NCBI RefSeq assembly: GCF_000308775.1
Contig: NZ_BAGJ01000098.1
Location: 1 to 37,054, forward strand
Direction of reading: 5' to 3'
Origin: Nocardia testacea NBRC 100365
Lineage (GTDB): Bacteria > Actinomycetota > Actinomycetes > Mycobacteriales > Mycobacteriaceae
Length of the DNA: 37,054 nt
Under the pieces are notes generated by a model, which worked only from the letters and a program-made list of their open reading frames with translations, searched no databases and had not been told where the DNA came from. Positions 16,982-25,003 of this stretch are shown here, one piece after another; within the stretch, counting starts at the first letter, position 1, and every line of letters begins with the position of its first letter. The position numbers and the translations under genes were made by a program.

Positions 16982-18366
16982 GGGTGCTGTCCGAACGACC
17001 GGAACACATGAGATGGGGACGCGCCGTCCTGGCCCTGGTCTTCGCGACCGTACTGGCCGTGCTGGCGGGCGGCTGTACCAGCGCCCCGGAGACCAAGAGC
17101 CTGATGGATCAGGTGGCGACGGCACCGGTGGGTCCGGACGGTCTGCTCGACGGTAAGCCCTATGACGGCACCACGATCCGCCTTCTCACCTGCTGCGCGA
17201 CCGTGCCCCAGTTCGCCGCGCTGCACCAGCGCACCGCGGAGTTCACCGATCGCACCGGTATCGAGGTCGAATGGTCGAATATCCCGTACGCGGCCTATCT
17301 GCAGAAGATCGTGGCCGAGAGCGCCATCGGCGGCGGCACCTACGACGCGCTCATCTGGCCGGACGCCTGGGGCCCGTCGCTGAAGATCGGGGTTCAGCCG
17401 CTGAACGAGGTCATGGCCGCGCACAAGGTGACCATGGACGATTTCTCCGGTCCGTTCGAGGAGGCCGCGGCCGCCGGTGATCCGGGTACGACCTACGGAA
17501 TGCCCATTCGTGGCTTCTCCTACAACCTCTTCTACCGCAAGGACATCTACGCGAAGCTGGGGCTCGAACCGCCCACGACCTGGGACGAGTACTACGGCCA
17601 GCTCGAGACCATCAAGAAGGCCACGCCCGAATATCCGGTGGCCGGTCAGTTCAACCGGCGTAACGGCCAGAACCTGAACACCTGGCTGTCCATGCTGTGG
17701 AGCAACGGCGCGGAACTCCTCGACGCCGAGGGCCGAGCGGCCTTCGACACTCCGGCGGGAGTGGCCGCGACCGAGAAGTACCTGGAGTCGTTCCGCGCGG
17801 GCTACAGCCCGCCGGAATCCTCGAACTGGGGTGAACTCGAATCCACCAAGGCCTTCCAGAACGGCGATGCCGCCACTGTGTTCACCTGGTCCTGGCATCT
17901 GGAGGATTTCGCGAATCCGACGAAGGCAGCCCCCGAGCTGGCCGGCAATGTGGGCGTGGCGCCGATGCCGGGCTTCCCCGGCCACGAGGCGCAGAGCTAC
18001 GCCTACACCTGGCTGGCCGGCGTCATGAACACCTCGGACAACCAGGGCGCGGCCTGGGAGTACGTGAAGTGGATGACGAACGCGGCGACCGAGCGCGCCA
18101 TCACGCTGGACAAATCGTCGCCCGCGACGAGTACCGGGATCACCATGCACGATTCGAACATGCTCGATCCCGCGGTCAACGCGGCCAACAACGGCCTGCC
18201 GCGGCTCCAGTACGAGGCCCTGCAATCCGCCCAGGCCATCCCGATGAACCTCGACTGGCCCCGGATCATGGACGTCCTCGCCGTGGCCATCAGCAATATG
18301 GCCAACGGCGACGACGTACGCGCGCAACTCACCGACGCGGCCCGCCGGATCGACGAACTCGACTGA
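16978..18366 (+). CDS. ABC importer substrate-binding lipoprotein (CUT1 type)
   Basis: 462 residues, extracytoplasmic family 1 binding protein. A signal segment ends in the lipobox LAGGC with C33 as the lipidated cysteine, so the protein should be anchored outside the membrane. The mature part has the two-lobed layout: GTTIRLLTCCATVPQF, AALIWPDAWG-like hinge segment, GMPIRGFSYNLFYRKDIYAKLGLEPPTTWDEY, then GDAATVFTWSW and PMPGFPG near the C-terminus. The GTG at 16978 has AGGAG 7 nt upstream; an ATG at codon 11 is an alternative. It determines the importer specificity, probably a sugar, polyol or related small molecule (family-based). Confidence 0.9.
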   Translation: MRVLSERPEHMRWGRAVLALVFATVLAVLAGGCTSAPETKSLMDQVATAPVGPDGLLDGKPYDGTTIRLLTCCATVPQFAALHQRTAEFTDRTGIEVEWSNIPYAAYLQKIVAESAIGGGTYDALIWPDAWGPSLKIGVQPLNEVMAAHKVTMDDFSGPFEEAAAAGDPGTTYGMPIRGFSYNLFYRKDIYAKLGLEPPTTWDEYYGQLETIKKATPEYPVAGQFNRRNGQNLNTWLSMLWSNGAELLDAEGRAAFDTPAGVAATEKYLESFRAGYSPPESSNWGELESTKAFQNGDAATVFTWSWHLEDFANPTKAAPELAGNVGVAPMPGFPGHEAQSYAYTWLAGVMNTSDNQGAAWEYVKWMTNAATERAITLDKSSPATSTGITMHDSNMLDPAVNAANNGLPRLQYEALQSAQAIPMNLDWPRIMDVLAVAISNMANGDDVRAQLTDAARRIDELD

Positions 18367-18401
18367 GCGATCACCCTCGCTTCCACACGAAAGCCGAATG
18401 G

Positions 18402-19430
18402 ATGACTTTGAAAGACAGTGCCTTCCTGCCCTACGCCGAGCCGGAGGAGTTCATCGTCGAATGGACCGACCGTATCTGGGTGCAGCGCGGGGTCGGACTG
18501 ATCCGGCAGAACTACGCCCCCGACGCGATCGTGCACGGCGCCTACGGCACCGGGGTCGGCGTGGAGCCCGTGGTCGCCTCCACCCTGGCCAAGATCAGCG
18601 CCTTCCCGGACCGGGTCGGCCAGGCCGAGGACGTGGTGTGGGAGGCCCGCGGTGACGATGCGTTCCTCAGTTCACATCGCATCTTCAGCAGCGGGACGAA
18701 CTCCAAGCACACCGTCTACGGTCCGCCCACCCATCGCCGGTTCTCGCACCGGACCATCGCGAACTGCCTCTATCGCAACGGGGTGATGGAGGAGGAGTGG
18801 GTGATCCGCGACGAACTCGCGGTGGTCCAGGACCTCGGACTGGATCCGTTCGAGGTGGCGCGCACCCTCGCCTTCCGAGGTTTCACCGGCTCGGCCACTC
18901 GCGAGAACGCGGTGCACCCGCTCACCGCCGGTGATTCGGGCGCCCGCCCCGGCACCCACCGCGACGAATGCGCTTTCGTCCTGGACATGTTCGACACCGT
19001 GCTGGGTCAGGCCATGTTCCACCGTATCGACGAGTACATCGCCCGCGATATCACCTGCCACACCGTCGGCAACCGCACCCTCACCCGGCCGCGGAACTAC
19101 CAGGAATCGTGGATGGACCTGCTCGCACCCTTCCCCGACGCCCGAATCGAAGTGCGCGACATCGTGGCCAACGAGTCGGCGCCGCACGGCGGGCTGCGGG
19201 TGGGCGTCGTCTGGTGGCTCACCGGTACCTACTCGGGGCTGCCCGTTCTCGGCCCGGTCACCGGGTCCCGGATCGAAATTCTCGGGTCCTCGCAGTTCCG
19301 GCTGCGCGAGGGCCGCATCGTCGAGGAGTGGCGGGTCTACGACCAGCTCGCCGTCCTGGCCCAGCTCGCCCGCGCCCGCGGCGACGAACCCACCGCGGCG
19401 GCGGCCGCCTCCGCTCCGGAAAGGCAGTGA
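18402..19430 (+). CDS. Double NTF2/SnoaL-like domain protein 1 (inside ABC operon)
   Basis: 342 residues. Two repeats of an NTF2/SnoaL-like cone fold are suggested, each opening with a helix and a short strand: residues about 10-150 (WTDRIWVQRGVGLIRQNYAPDAI, then WEARGDDAFLSSHRI and IANCLYRNG, with EEEWVIRDE) and 185-325 (FHRIDEYIARDITCHT, ARIEVRDIVANESAPHGGLRVGV, ending GRIVEEWRVYDQLA). SnoaL-like proteins include cyclases, isomerases and dehydratases that work by acid-base catalysis without cofactors. It sits between the binding protein and the ATPase, so it belongs to the same operon and probably acts on the imported compound. A paralogue follows at 20682. The ribosome site before 18402 is weak. 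Confidence 0.8.
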   Translation: MTLKDSAFLPYAEPEEFIVEWTDRIWVQRGVGLIRQNYAPDAIVHGAYGTGVGVEPVVASTLAKISAFPDRVGQAEDVVWEARGDDAFLSSHRIFSSGTNSKHTVYGPPTHRRFSHRTIANCLYRNGVMEEEWVIRDELAVVQDLGLDPFEVARTLAFRGFTGSATRENAVHPLTAGDSGARPGTHRDECAFVLDMFDTVLGQAMFHRIDEYIARDITCHTVGNRTLTRPRNYQESWMDLLAPFPDARIEVRDIVANESAPHGGLRVGVVWWLTGTYSGLPVLGPVTGSRIEILGSSQFRLREGRIVEEWRVYDQLAVLAQLARARGDEPTAAAAASAPERQ

Positions 19431-19431
19431 C

Positions 19432-20514
19432 ATGGCAGAAGTCAGTTACCAGAAGGCGACCCGCCGCTACGCGGGGTCCGACAGCGCCGCCGTCGACCGC
19501 CTGGACCTCGATATCGCCGACGGGGAATTCCTCGTGCTGGTCGGACCGTCCGGCTCGGGTAAGACCACCGCGCTGCGGATGCTGGCCGGCCTAGAGGACG
19601 TCGACGACGGGTCGATCTGCATCGGGGACCGCGATGTCACCTTCGTCCAGCCGAAGGAACGTGATATCGCCATGGTGTTCCAGTCCTACGCGCTGTACCC
19701 GCATATGACCGTCGGCGACAATATGGGTTTCGCCCTGAAGCTGAAAGGCGTGCCCAAGGACACCATTCGGCAGAAGGTCGCGGACGCGGCGAAGATGCTG
19801 GACCTCACCCCGTTCCTCGATCGCAAACCCAAGGCGCTCTCCGGCGGGCAACGCCAGCGCGTGGCCATGGGCCGGGCGATCGTGCGCGACCCGGCGGTGT
19901 TCCTGATGGACGAGCCGCTGTCGAATCTCGACGCCAAACTACGCGTCGAGACCCGCGCCAATATCGCCTCGCTTCAACAGCGGCTGGCCACCACCACGGT
20001 CTACGTCACCCACGATCAGGTCGAGGCCATGACGATGGGCCATCGGGTCGCGGTACTGAAAGACGGTGTGTTGCAACAGGTCGCGACCCCGCGCGAACTC
20101 TACGACCGCCCGGCCAACGCCTTCGTGGCGGGTTTCATGGGTTCGCCCGGCATGAACCTCAGCACCTTGAGCGTGTGCGCCGACGGGGTCGAGATCGGTG
20201 AGTGCACGGTCCCGGTGGCGCGGTCGGCGGTCGCGGAGCTGCGCGAGATCGTGTGCGGGATCCGGCCGGAGACACTGCGGTTGATCGGCGAAGAAGACGA
20301 GGGCTTCGCACTCACCGTGGAACTGGTCGAGGAGCTGGGCGCGGATGCGTATGTCTACGGCACTGTGCTGAGCCCGTCGGGGCCGCACCGCGTGAATGTG
20401 CGGGTCGACGGCCGGACCCCGCCGCGGATCGGGCAGACGGTACGCGTCGGCGTGCGCAACCACGCGGAAGTGCATCTGTTCCATCCGGACACAGGTGCTC
20501 GCCTGGCGGCCTGA
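19432..20514 (+). CDS. ABC importer ATPase (UgpC/MsmK-like)
   Basis: 360 residues, cytosolic energising subunit of the CUT1 importer. Walker A GPSGSGKT (38-45), Q-loop in FQSYALYPHM, signature LSGGQ (136-140), Walker B VFLMDE (156-161), switch histidine H194, then a C-terminal TOBE-like regulatory domain (CGIRPETLRL onward). The ATG at 19432 is one base after the previous stop and has AAGG upstream. Its presence in the operon makes the importer self-sufficient, rather than depending on a shared MsmK. Last gene before the terminator at 20530. Confidence 0.95.
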   Translation: MAEVSYQKATRRYAGSDSAAVDRLDLDIADGEFLVLVGPSGSGKTTALRMLAGLEDVDDGSICIGDRDVTFVQPKERDIAMVFQSYALYPHMTVGDNMGFALKLKGVPKDTIRQKVADAAKMLDLTPFLDRKPKALSGGQRQRVAMGRAIVRDPAVFLMDEPLSNLDAKLRVETRANIASLQQRLATTTVYVTHDQVEAMTMGHRVAVLKDGVLQQVATPRELYDRPANAFVAGFMGSPGMNLSTLSVCADGVEIGECTVPVARSAVAELREIVCGIRPETLRLIGEEDEGFALTVELVEELGADAYVYGTVLSPSGPHRVNVRVDGRTPPRIGQTVRVGVRNHAEVHLFHPDTGARLAA

Positions 20515-20529
20515 GCTGTCCGTTCACCG

Positions 20530-20563
20530 ATGCGCCGACCGGGCAGGGTCCCGGTCGGCGCAT
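20530..20563 (+). terminator. Strong hairpin ending the importer operon
   Basis: A perfect 14-bp inverted repeat (arms 20530-20543 and 20550-20563, loop CAGGGT) lies 16 bp after the ATPase stop. There is no T-run, as is common for terminators in high-GC actinobacteria. Confidence 0.75.
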
Positions 20564-20580
20564 TGCGCTGCCCATACACG

Positions 20581-20596
20581 GCACCGCTTGCGGTGC
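20581..20596. repeat. Short perfect hairpin GCACCGC-TT-GCGGTGC
   Basis: A 7-bp inverted repeat just after the terminator. It may be a second terminator stem or a binding site. Confidence 0.4.
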
Positions 20597-20645
20597 GCCG
20601 GTGCGATTCCCGGATATCCTGCCGGAAATAGCCGGAACCCGCCCC

Positions 20646-20674
20646 TTCCCCCTATATGAATACGTATGTATTCT
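20646..20674 (+). promoter_or_regulatory. Leaderless promoter with operator O4
   Basis: TTCCCC (20646-20651), 17 bp spacer, TATTCT (20669-20674), 7 nt, then the ATG at 20682, so transcription probably starts at the start codon. The operator O4, TGAATACGTATGTA (20657-20670, central CG 20663-20664), fills the spacer and touches the -10 box. This brings the second NTF2-like gene into the LacI regulon. Confidence 0.68.
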
Positions 20675-20681
20675 AGGCCTC

Positions 20682-21665
20682 ATGCCACTCGATCCGATTG
20701 CCTATCAGCCCTACGCCGACCCCGACGACTTCATCCGCGAAGTCACCGATCACATCTGGATCGAGCGCGCGATCGGCCATATCAACGACAACTACGAACC
20801 CGACTCGATCGTGCACGGCGTGTACGGCACCTCCACCACGGCACGCGAGGTGATCGAGGGGACGCTCATGCGGATCTCGACCACTCCGAACCGGGTGGGC
20901 CAGGCCGAGGACATCGTCTGGGAGGCCCGCGGCGACGACGCGTTCCTCAGCTCGCACCTGGTGCTCGGTACCGACCTGGAGAACATCGAGTACCGCAGCC
21001 GCAATATCGCCAACTGCCTCTACCGCCGCGGCCGGATGGTCGAGGAATGGGTCGTGCGCGACGCGCTGTCGGTGGCCCGCCAGCTCGGCCAGGACCCCGA
21101 CGAACTCGCCCGCCGGCAGGCTTTCCGCGGCTTCAGCGGCTCCATGGCCGGCCCCGCGCCCGCCGATGTGATCACCGAAGGCGGTAGCGGTCCGCGGCCG
21201 GATGACTTCCGGCCCGAGGTCGAAATGGTGCTCGAGTTCATCGACTCGGTCTGGAACAAGCGCGAACTGGAACGGGTCGAGCAGTTCTGGATCCGCGATC
21301 TGTGGCTGAACACCATCGACGATCGCACCATCGCCCGCCCGGAGGGCTACCGGCGCGCCCTGCTGCGCATGCTGCGGCCCTTCCCCGGCGGCACCTTCGA
21401 CATCCGGGATGTCGCGGCCAACGATTCCCCCCGTTATGGCGGTCTGCGCATCGCGGTGACCTGGAAGTTCACCGGAAAGTACGACGGGATCGCCGATTAC
21501 GGCCCGCTCACCGGCTCACCGGTCGAGATCATCGGTATCTCCCAGTTCCTGGTCCAGTCCGGCAAGATCGTCAAGGAGACCCGGATCTACGACGATATCG
21601 CCACCCGGTCGCAGATCTACGCCCAGCGCGGCGATGAACCGTATGTGAGCCAGAACATCTACTGA
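20682..21665 (+). CDS. Double NTF2/SnoaL-like domain protein 2
   Basis: 327 residues, a clear paralogue of the protein at 18402. The two share IVHGxYGT, WEARGDDAFLSSH, IANCLYR, and AFRGFxGS at matching positions, and about 50 bp of nearly identical DNA (18619-18668 against 20902-20951). The second domain has the classic SnoaL ending (VEIIGISQFLVQSGKIVKETRIYDDIAT). It has its own leaderless promoter under O4 and ends 7 bp inside the convergent LysR gene. The pair may form a heteromer or catalyse successive or stereo-specific steps; activity is unknown. Confidence 0.82.
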   Translation: MPLDPIAYQPYADPDDFIREVTDHIWIERAIGHINDNYEPDSIVHGVYGTSTTAREVIEGTLMRISTTPNRVGQAEDIVWEARGDDAFLSSHLVLGTDLENIEYRSRNIANCLYRRGRMVEEWVVRDALSVARQLGQDPDELARRQAFRGFSGSMAGPAPADVITEGGSGPRPDDFRPEVEMVLEFIDSVWNKRELERVEQFWIRDLWLNTIDDRTIARPEGYRRALLRMLRPFPGGTFDIRDVAANDSPRYGGLRIAVTWKFTGKYDGIADYGPLTGSPVEIIGISQFLVQSGKIVKETRIYDDIATRSQIYAQRGDEPYVSQNIY

Positions 21666-22594
21666 TCGCCGTCCGGGTCGCCGCTGTACGCGGCGGCGAC
21701 CCGATTGCGCAGCAACATCTGCTGCGCCATTCGCGCCAGCTCCCGCGTCGCCGGCGACAGCACGCCCGATTCCCGCTGGACCAGCGCGATGGTGTCGTAC
21801 AGCGGCGGCGCGAAACCCACCACCCGCACCTCGGGCGGGCAGGCCGAGCTGGTCGCCACGGCGCGGGAGATGATCGTGTCCCCGATCCCCCGGCGCACCA
21901 GCCCGAGCGCCGCTTCCACCTGTTCCACCTCGATCAGCGGTTCGATCTTGTGGCCCGCGAGCTGGGCCCGTTCGGCCAGTTGGCGACGGGTCGGTTCCTT
22001 CCACCCGTAGTGCGCGTCGTAGAGGATCACCGTGGCGCGAGCGAACTGTTCGATGGTGATCGCGCTCGCCACACGCTCCGGTACGACGGAGGCATAGAGC
22101 ACCTCGTCCCGGACCAGCGGGGTCACCCGCAGCCCCTCGGCATCTATGGGCAGTACCACCAGACCGGCTTCCAGCCGTCCCTCGGCGACCTCCGCCGCGA
22201 CCTCGACCGAGTTCATCCCCACCAGCCGGATCCGTACCTCCGGGAAGCGGCGATGGAACTCCTCGGCCAGATCGGACAGCAGATAGTAGGAGGCATTGCG
22301 GAGTACGCCGAAGGTGGCCACACCGCCGGTCAGCGACCGCACCGATTTCAGCGCGGCCACCCCGCTGTCCGCCGCGGCCAGCGAGTGTTCGGCATGCGGC
22401 AGCAGCGCGACTCCGGCGGCGGTGAGGACCAGTTTGCGGCCGCCGCGCACGAACAGGATGGTCCCGTATTCGTCCTCCAGGGTCCGGACCAGTTCGGAGA
22501 CCGAGGCCTGAGCGATGCCGAGTGATTTGGCGGCGGCGGTGAACGTCCCGGTCCGGGCGGTCACCAGAAACGCGCGCAGTTGCCGAAGAGTCAC
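21659..22594 (-). CDS. LysR-family transcriptional regulator
   Basis: 311 residues. Winged helix-turn-helix at 1-60 (LRQLRAFLVTARTGTFTAAA, then ASVSELVRTLEDEYG), followed by the periplasmic-binding-protein-like effector domain (GGVATFGVLRNASYYLLSDLAEEFHRRFPEVRIRLV). The GTG at 22594 follows a TAGGAT -10 box. It is divergent from the amidase gene with about 70 bp between starts, the usual arrangement for a LysR regulator and its target, so it probably controls the amidase and itself. Its 3' end overlaps the NTF2-like gene by 7 bp. Confidence 0.92.
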   Translation of the reverse strand: MTLRQLRAFLVTARTGTFTAAAKSLGIAQASVSELVRTLEDEYGTILFVRGGRKLVLTAAGVALLPHAEHSLAAADSGVAALKSVRSLTGGVATFGVLRNASYYLLSDLAEEFHRRFPEVRIRLVGMNSVEVAAEVAEGRLEAGLVVLPIDAEGLRVTPLVRDEVLYASVVPERVASAITIEQFARATVILYDAHYGWKEPTRRQLAERAQLAGHKIEPLIEVEQVEAALGLVRRGIGDTIISRAVATSSACPPEVRVVGFAPPLYDTIALVQRESGVLSPATRELARMAQQMLLRNRVAAAYSGDPDGDQ

Positions 22595-22600
22595 AGGGTG

Positions 22601-22606
22601 ATCCTA
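22601..22606 (-). promoter_or_regulatory. -10 box of the lysR-type gene (leaderless)
   Basis: TAGGAT on the minus strand, 6 nt before the GTG at 22594. Confidence 0.42.
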
Positions 22607-22653
22607 TGCGAAGAGCAGTGACTACCCCCATTGCCCAGGACCGATGCGGTTTC

Positions 22654-22659
22654 TAGGTT
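22654..22659 (+). promoter_or_regulatory. -10 box of the amidase gene (leaderless)
   Basis: TAGGTT, 7 nt before the GTG at 22667, with no ribosome site between. It supports the GTG over the upstream in-frame start at 22631. Confidence 0.42.
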
Positions 22660-22666
22660 CGAGTCC

Positions 22667-24130
22667 GTGACCCTCTCGCCTTGGCAGACCTACGGCGTCG
22701 CCGACCTCCGCCGGCTCCTCGCGGACGGGACCGTGACCAGCGCGGAGATCATCCGAACGTATCTGGATCGGATCGAGGGCTTCGACGGCGCCGGCTCCCC
22801 GCCGCTGAACTCCATCGTCGATATCGACCCCGCCGCGGTCGAGCACGCCCGCGCCCGGGACCGCGAACGTGCGGCGGGCCGGATCCGCGGCCCGCTGCAC
22901 GGGATCCCCTTCGTGGTGAAAACCAATATCGCCGCGACCGGCCTGCCGGCGACAGCGGGTAATCGTGGGCTCGCCTCCTACCGGCCCCGCGCCGATGCCG
23001 CCGTGATCCGCGAACTCCGCGCCGCCGGCGCCATCGTCCTCGCCTCCGCGAACATGTCGGAATTCGCCTGGCACGGCACGTTCACCGAAAGCTCGATCCG
23101 CGGTGTCACCGCCAATATCTTCGACACCTCACGCAGTGCCGGCGGGTCGAGCGGTGGGAGCGCGGTGGCGGTGGCCGCGGGTTTCGCCCCGATCTCCCTC
23201 GGCACCGATTCCTGCGGCTCCGTGGTGGGACCGGCGGTGCACGCCGGGCTCGTCGGTTTCCGGCCCTCCGGTGGCGCGGTCGGCCGCAGCGGCGTCATTC
23301 CGCTGTCCCCGTCCCAGGATGTCGTCGGCCCGATCGGCCGGACCGTGCGCGATATCGCGGAATTCGCCGACGCGATGACAGGCGGCCGGCATTCCTGGCT
23401 CGCCGGAGCGGCGGCAACCGATCTCACGGAACTCACCGCCGCCTATTTGACGTGGCCTTTCGATACCCCGTCCGGTCGCCGCGCGTCGCGCGGCCGCGAC
23501 GGCCGATCCGCTCGATTACGGGCACTCGCCGACCATACGATCGACACGCTCACTCGCGAATACCGGCTGCGCCGCGCCGAGTTGCCCGAACTGGACGCCG
23601 CCTACGCCCGTGATGTCCTCACCGACAGCGGATGGACGGACGCGCGGCATTCGATCGACAGATTCCTCGAACAGACCCCGGCCCGGTACGAGCCGGCCGC
23701 CGGTGCCCGGCCGGGATCCCGGCCCGACCTCGCCGATCTACTCACCACGACGGCCCTCGACCACGACACGGCCGCGGCCTGGCTGGCGGCGCCACCGATA
23801 CCGAACCCTGCGCACAACGCGGCCCTGGCGAAACAGCGCGCCGGGCGCCGGGCGCTCACCGAATTGCTCACCCGCCGCGGCGTCGACGTGCTCATCTATC
23901 CCACGGCCTCTGATATTGCGCACCCCGGCTGGGCCGGGACCGCCGCGGCCGGCATCGCCTCGAACACCGGCGCGCCCTCGGTGCAGGTGCCCATCGGCGC
24001 GGTCGCGGGGCTCCCCATCGGCCTGACGGTCACCGCGGCACCCGGCCGGGACATCCGCGCGCTGGCGGTCGCGGCGGCCCTCGAGGCGGTGGTGACAGAC
24101 GCGGTACGTCCGCCCCGAATCGGAAATTGA
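22667..24130 (+). CDS. Amidase-signature family hydrolase
   Basis: 487 residues, hydrolysing amide bonds with a Ser-cisSer-Lys triad. Catalytic lysine K85 in FVVKTN, the Gly/Ser-rich stretch GGSSGGS at 159-165 providing the bridging serine, and nucleophile S185 in GTDSCGS, where most relatives have GTDTGGS. The C-terminal part ends with GAPSVQVPIGAVAGLPIGLTVTA, also typical. The substrate is not readable; it could be a nitrogen source. Divergent from the LysR gene, which is its likely regulator. The middle section (about 260-300) is Arg-rich and shorter than in many homologues. Confidence 0.9.
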   Translation: MTLSPWQTYGVADLRRLLADGTVTSAEIIRTYLDRIEGFDGAGSPPLNSIVDIDPAAVEHARARDRERAAGRIRGPLHGIPFVVKTNIAATGLPATAGNRGLASYRPRADAAVIRELRAAGAIVLASANMSEFAWHGTFTESSIRGVTANIFDTSRSAGGSSGGSAVAVAAGFAPISLGTDSCGSVVGPAVHAGLVGFRPSGGAVGRSGVIPLSPSQDVVGPIGRTVRDIAEFADAMTGGRHSWLAGAAATDLTELTAAYLTWPFDTPSGRRASRGRDGRSARLRALADHTIDTLTREYRLRRAELPELDAAYARDVLTDSGWTDARHSIDRFLEQTPARYEPAAGARPGSRPDLADLLTTTALDHDTAAAWLAAPPIPNPAHNAALAKQRAGRRALTELLTRRGVDVLIYPTASDIAHPGWAGTAAAGIASNTGAPSVQVPIGAVAGLPIGLTVTAAPGRDIRALAVAAALEAVVTDAVRPPRIGN

Positions 24131-24504
24131 GGCCGTACTGTTGCCGATCTCGGTGGGTTCGACCGGTCGCCGAATCAGCGAATGCGGACGATGTTCCAGC
24201 ATGAAGCGGTGCTGAGCCGCCACCCGGTCGCGGAGTTCTCGGGGGATGAGCGGGTCCGCCTCAGGCGAGTGCGGTGCCCGGACCCCGGCCGCGCGTAACC
24301 ATTGCCGACCGGCGTGGAAGTGCGGATTATGGCGACCCACCGGACCGGGCCCGGGCTCCTGGGTGCCGCGCGCTGCGCCCGCCGCGGACGAGTTCGCCCG
24401 GCACCGGCGCCCCGGCCTCTCACCCGTAGCGGGTGAGGAACCGGCGTTCGACCGGCCCTAGGGTCGATTCGGAAGCGTACTCACCCTTGTTGAAGGAGCC
24501 GGAG
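24131..24504. other. Intergenic region with a possible coding remnant and an 8-bp inverted repeat
   Basis: 374 bp. The minus strand from about 24340 to 24130 reads protein-like sequence (HNPHFHAGRQWLRAAGV, PLIPRELRDRVAAQHRFMLE) with no stop before it runs into the amidase gene, so it may be a decayed gene. The inverted repeat CTCACCCG-TAG-CGGGTGAG lies at 24419-24437, 68 bp before the next gene; a TAGGGT at 24459-24464 could be its -10 box. Confidence 0.35.
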
Positions 24505-24993
24505 ATGGCCGGTACGTTGACCGTCTGGAAGTTCCCCACCGCCACCGGCGCCGATACCGCCGTATCGACATTGGATGACCTGCAACGCCGGGAGTTGATC
24601 ACCGTGCAGGATGCCGCGGTGGTCAGCTGGCCGGCGGACGCGAAGAAACCCAAGACCCGTCAGCTGCACAGTCTGGCCGGGCTCGGTGCGTTGGGCGGCG
24701 CATTCTGGGGCCTGCTGTTCGGACTGCTGTTCTTCATCCCGCTGATCGGTGCCGCGATGGGTGCGGGCCTGGGCGCGATGTCGGGGTCGCTGGCCGATAT
24801 CGGGATCGACGACGAATTCATCAAGGAGGTGCGCGACAAGCTGACCCCGGGCACCTCGGCGCTGTTCGCGTTGACCTCCGATGCCACGATGGACCGGGTG
24901 CACGAGGCGTTCCACGGCCAGTCGGCGGAGTTGGTCTCCACCAACCTGTCCCATGAGCAGGAAGCCAAGCTGCGCGAGGTCTTCGCCGACTGA
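24505..24993 (+). CDS. DUF1269 family membrane-associated protein
   Basis: 162 residues. Starts TLTVWKFPTATGADTAVSTLDDLQ, the usual DUF1269 opening, followed by a Gly-rich glycine-zipper-like membrane stretch at about 68-100 (LGALGGAFWGLLFGLLFFIPLIGAAMGAG) and a C-terminal alpha/beta part ending in SHEQEAKLREVF. The ATG has GAAGGAG upstream. Function of the family is unknown; members are often associated with stress. It is followed 10 bp later by another membrane protein gene. Confidence 0.88.
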   Translation: MAGTLTVWKFPTATGADTAVSTLDDLQRRELITVQDAAVVSWPADAKKPKTRQLHSLAGLGALGGAFWGLLFGLLFFIPLIGAAMGAGLGAMSGSLADIGIDDEFIKEVRDKLTPGTSALFALTSDATMDRVHEAFHGQSAELVSTNLSHEQEAKLREVFAD

Positions 24994-25003
24994 TCTCCGG
25001 CTG

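Noticed and set aside
8606..21665. Genomic island or transposon origin of the catabolic block
   Set aside because: No transposase, integrase, tRNA or flanking repeats seen, and base composition and codon bias look like those of the neighbouring core genes.
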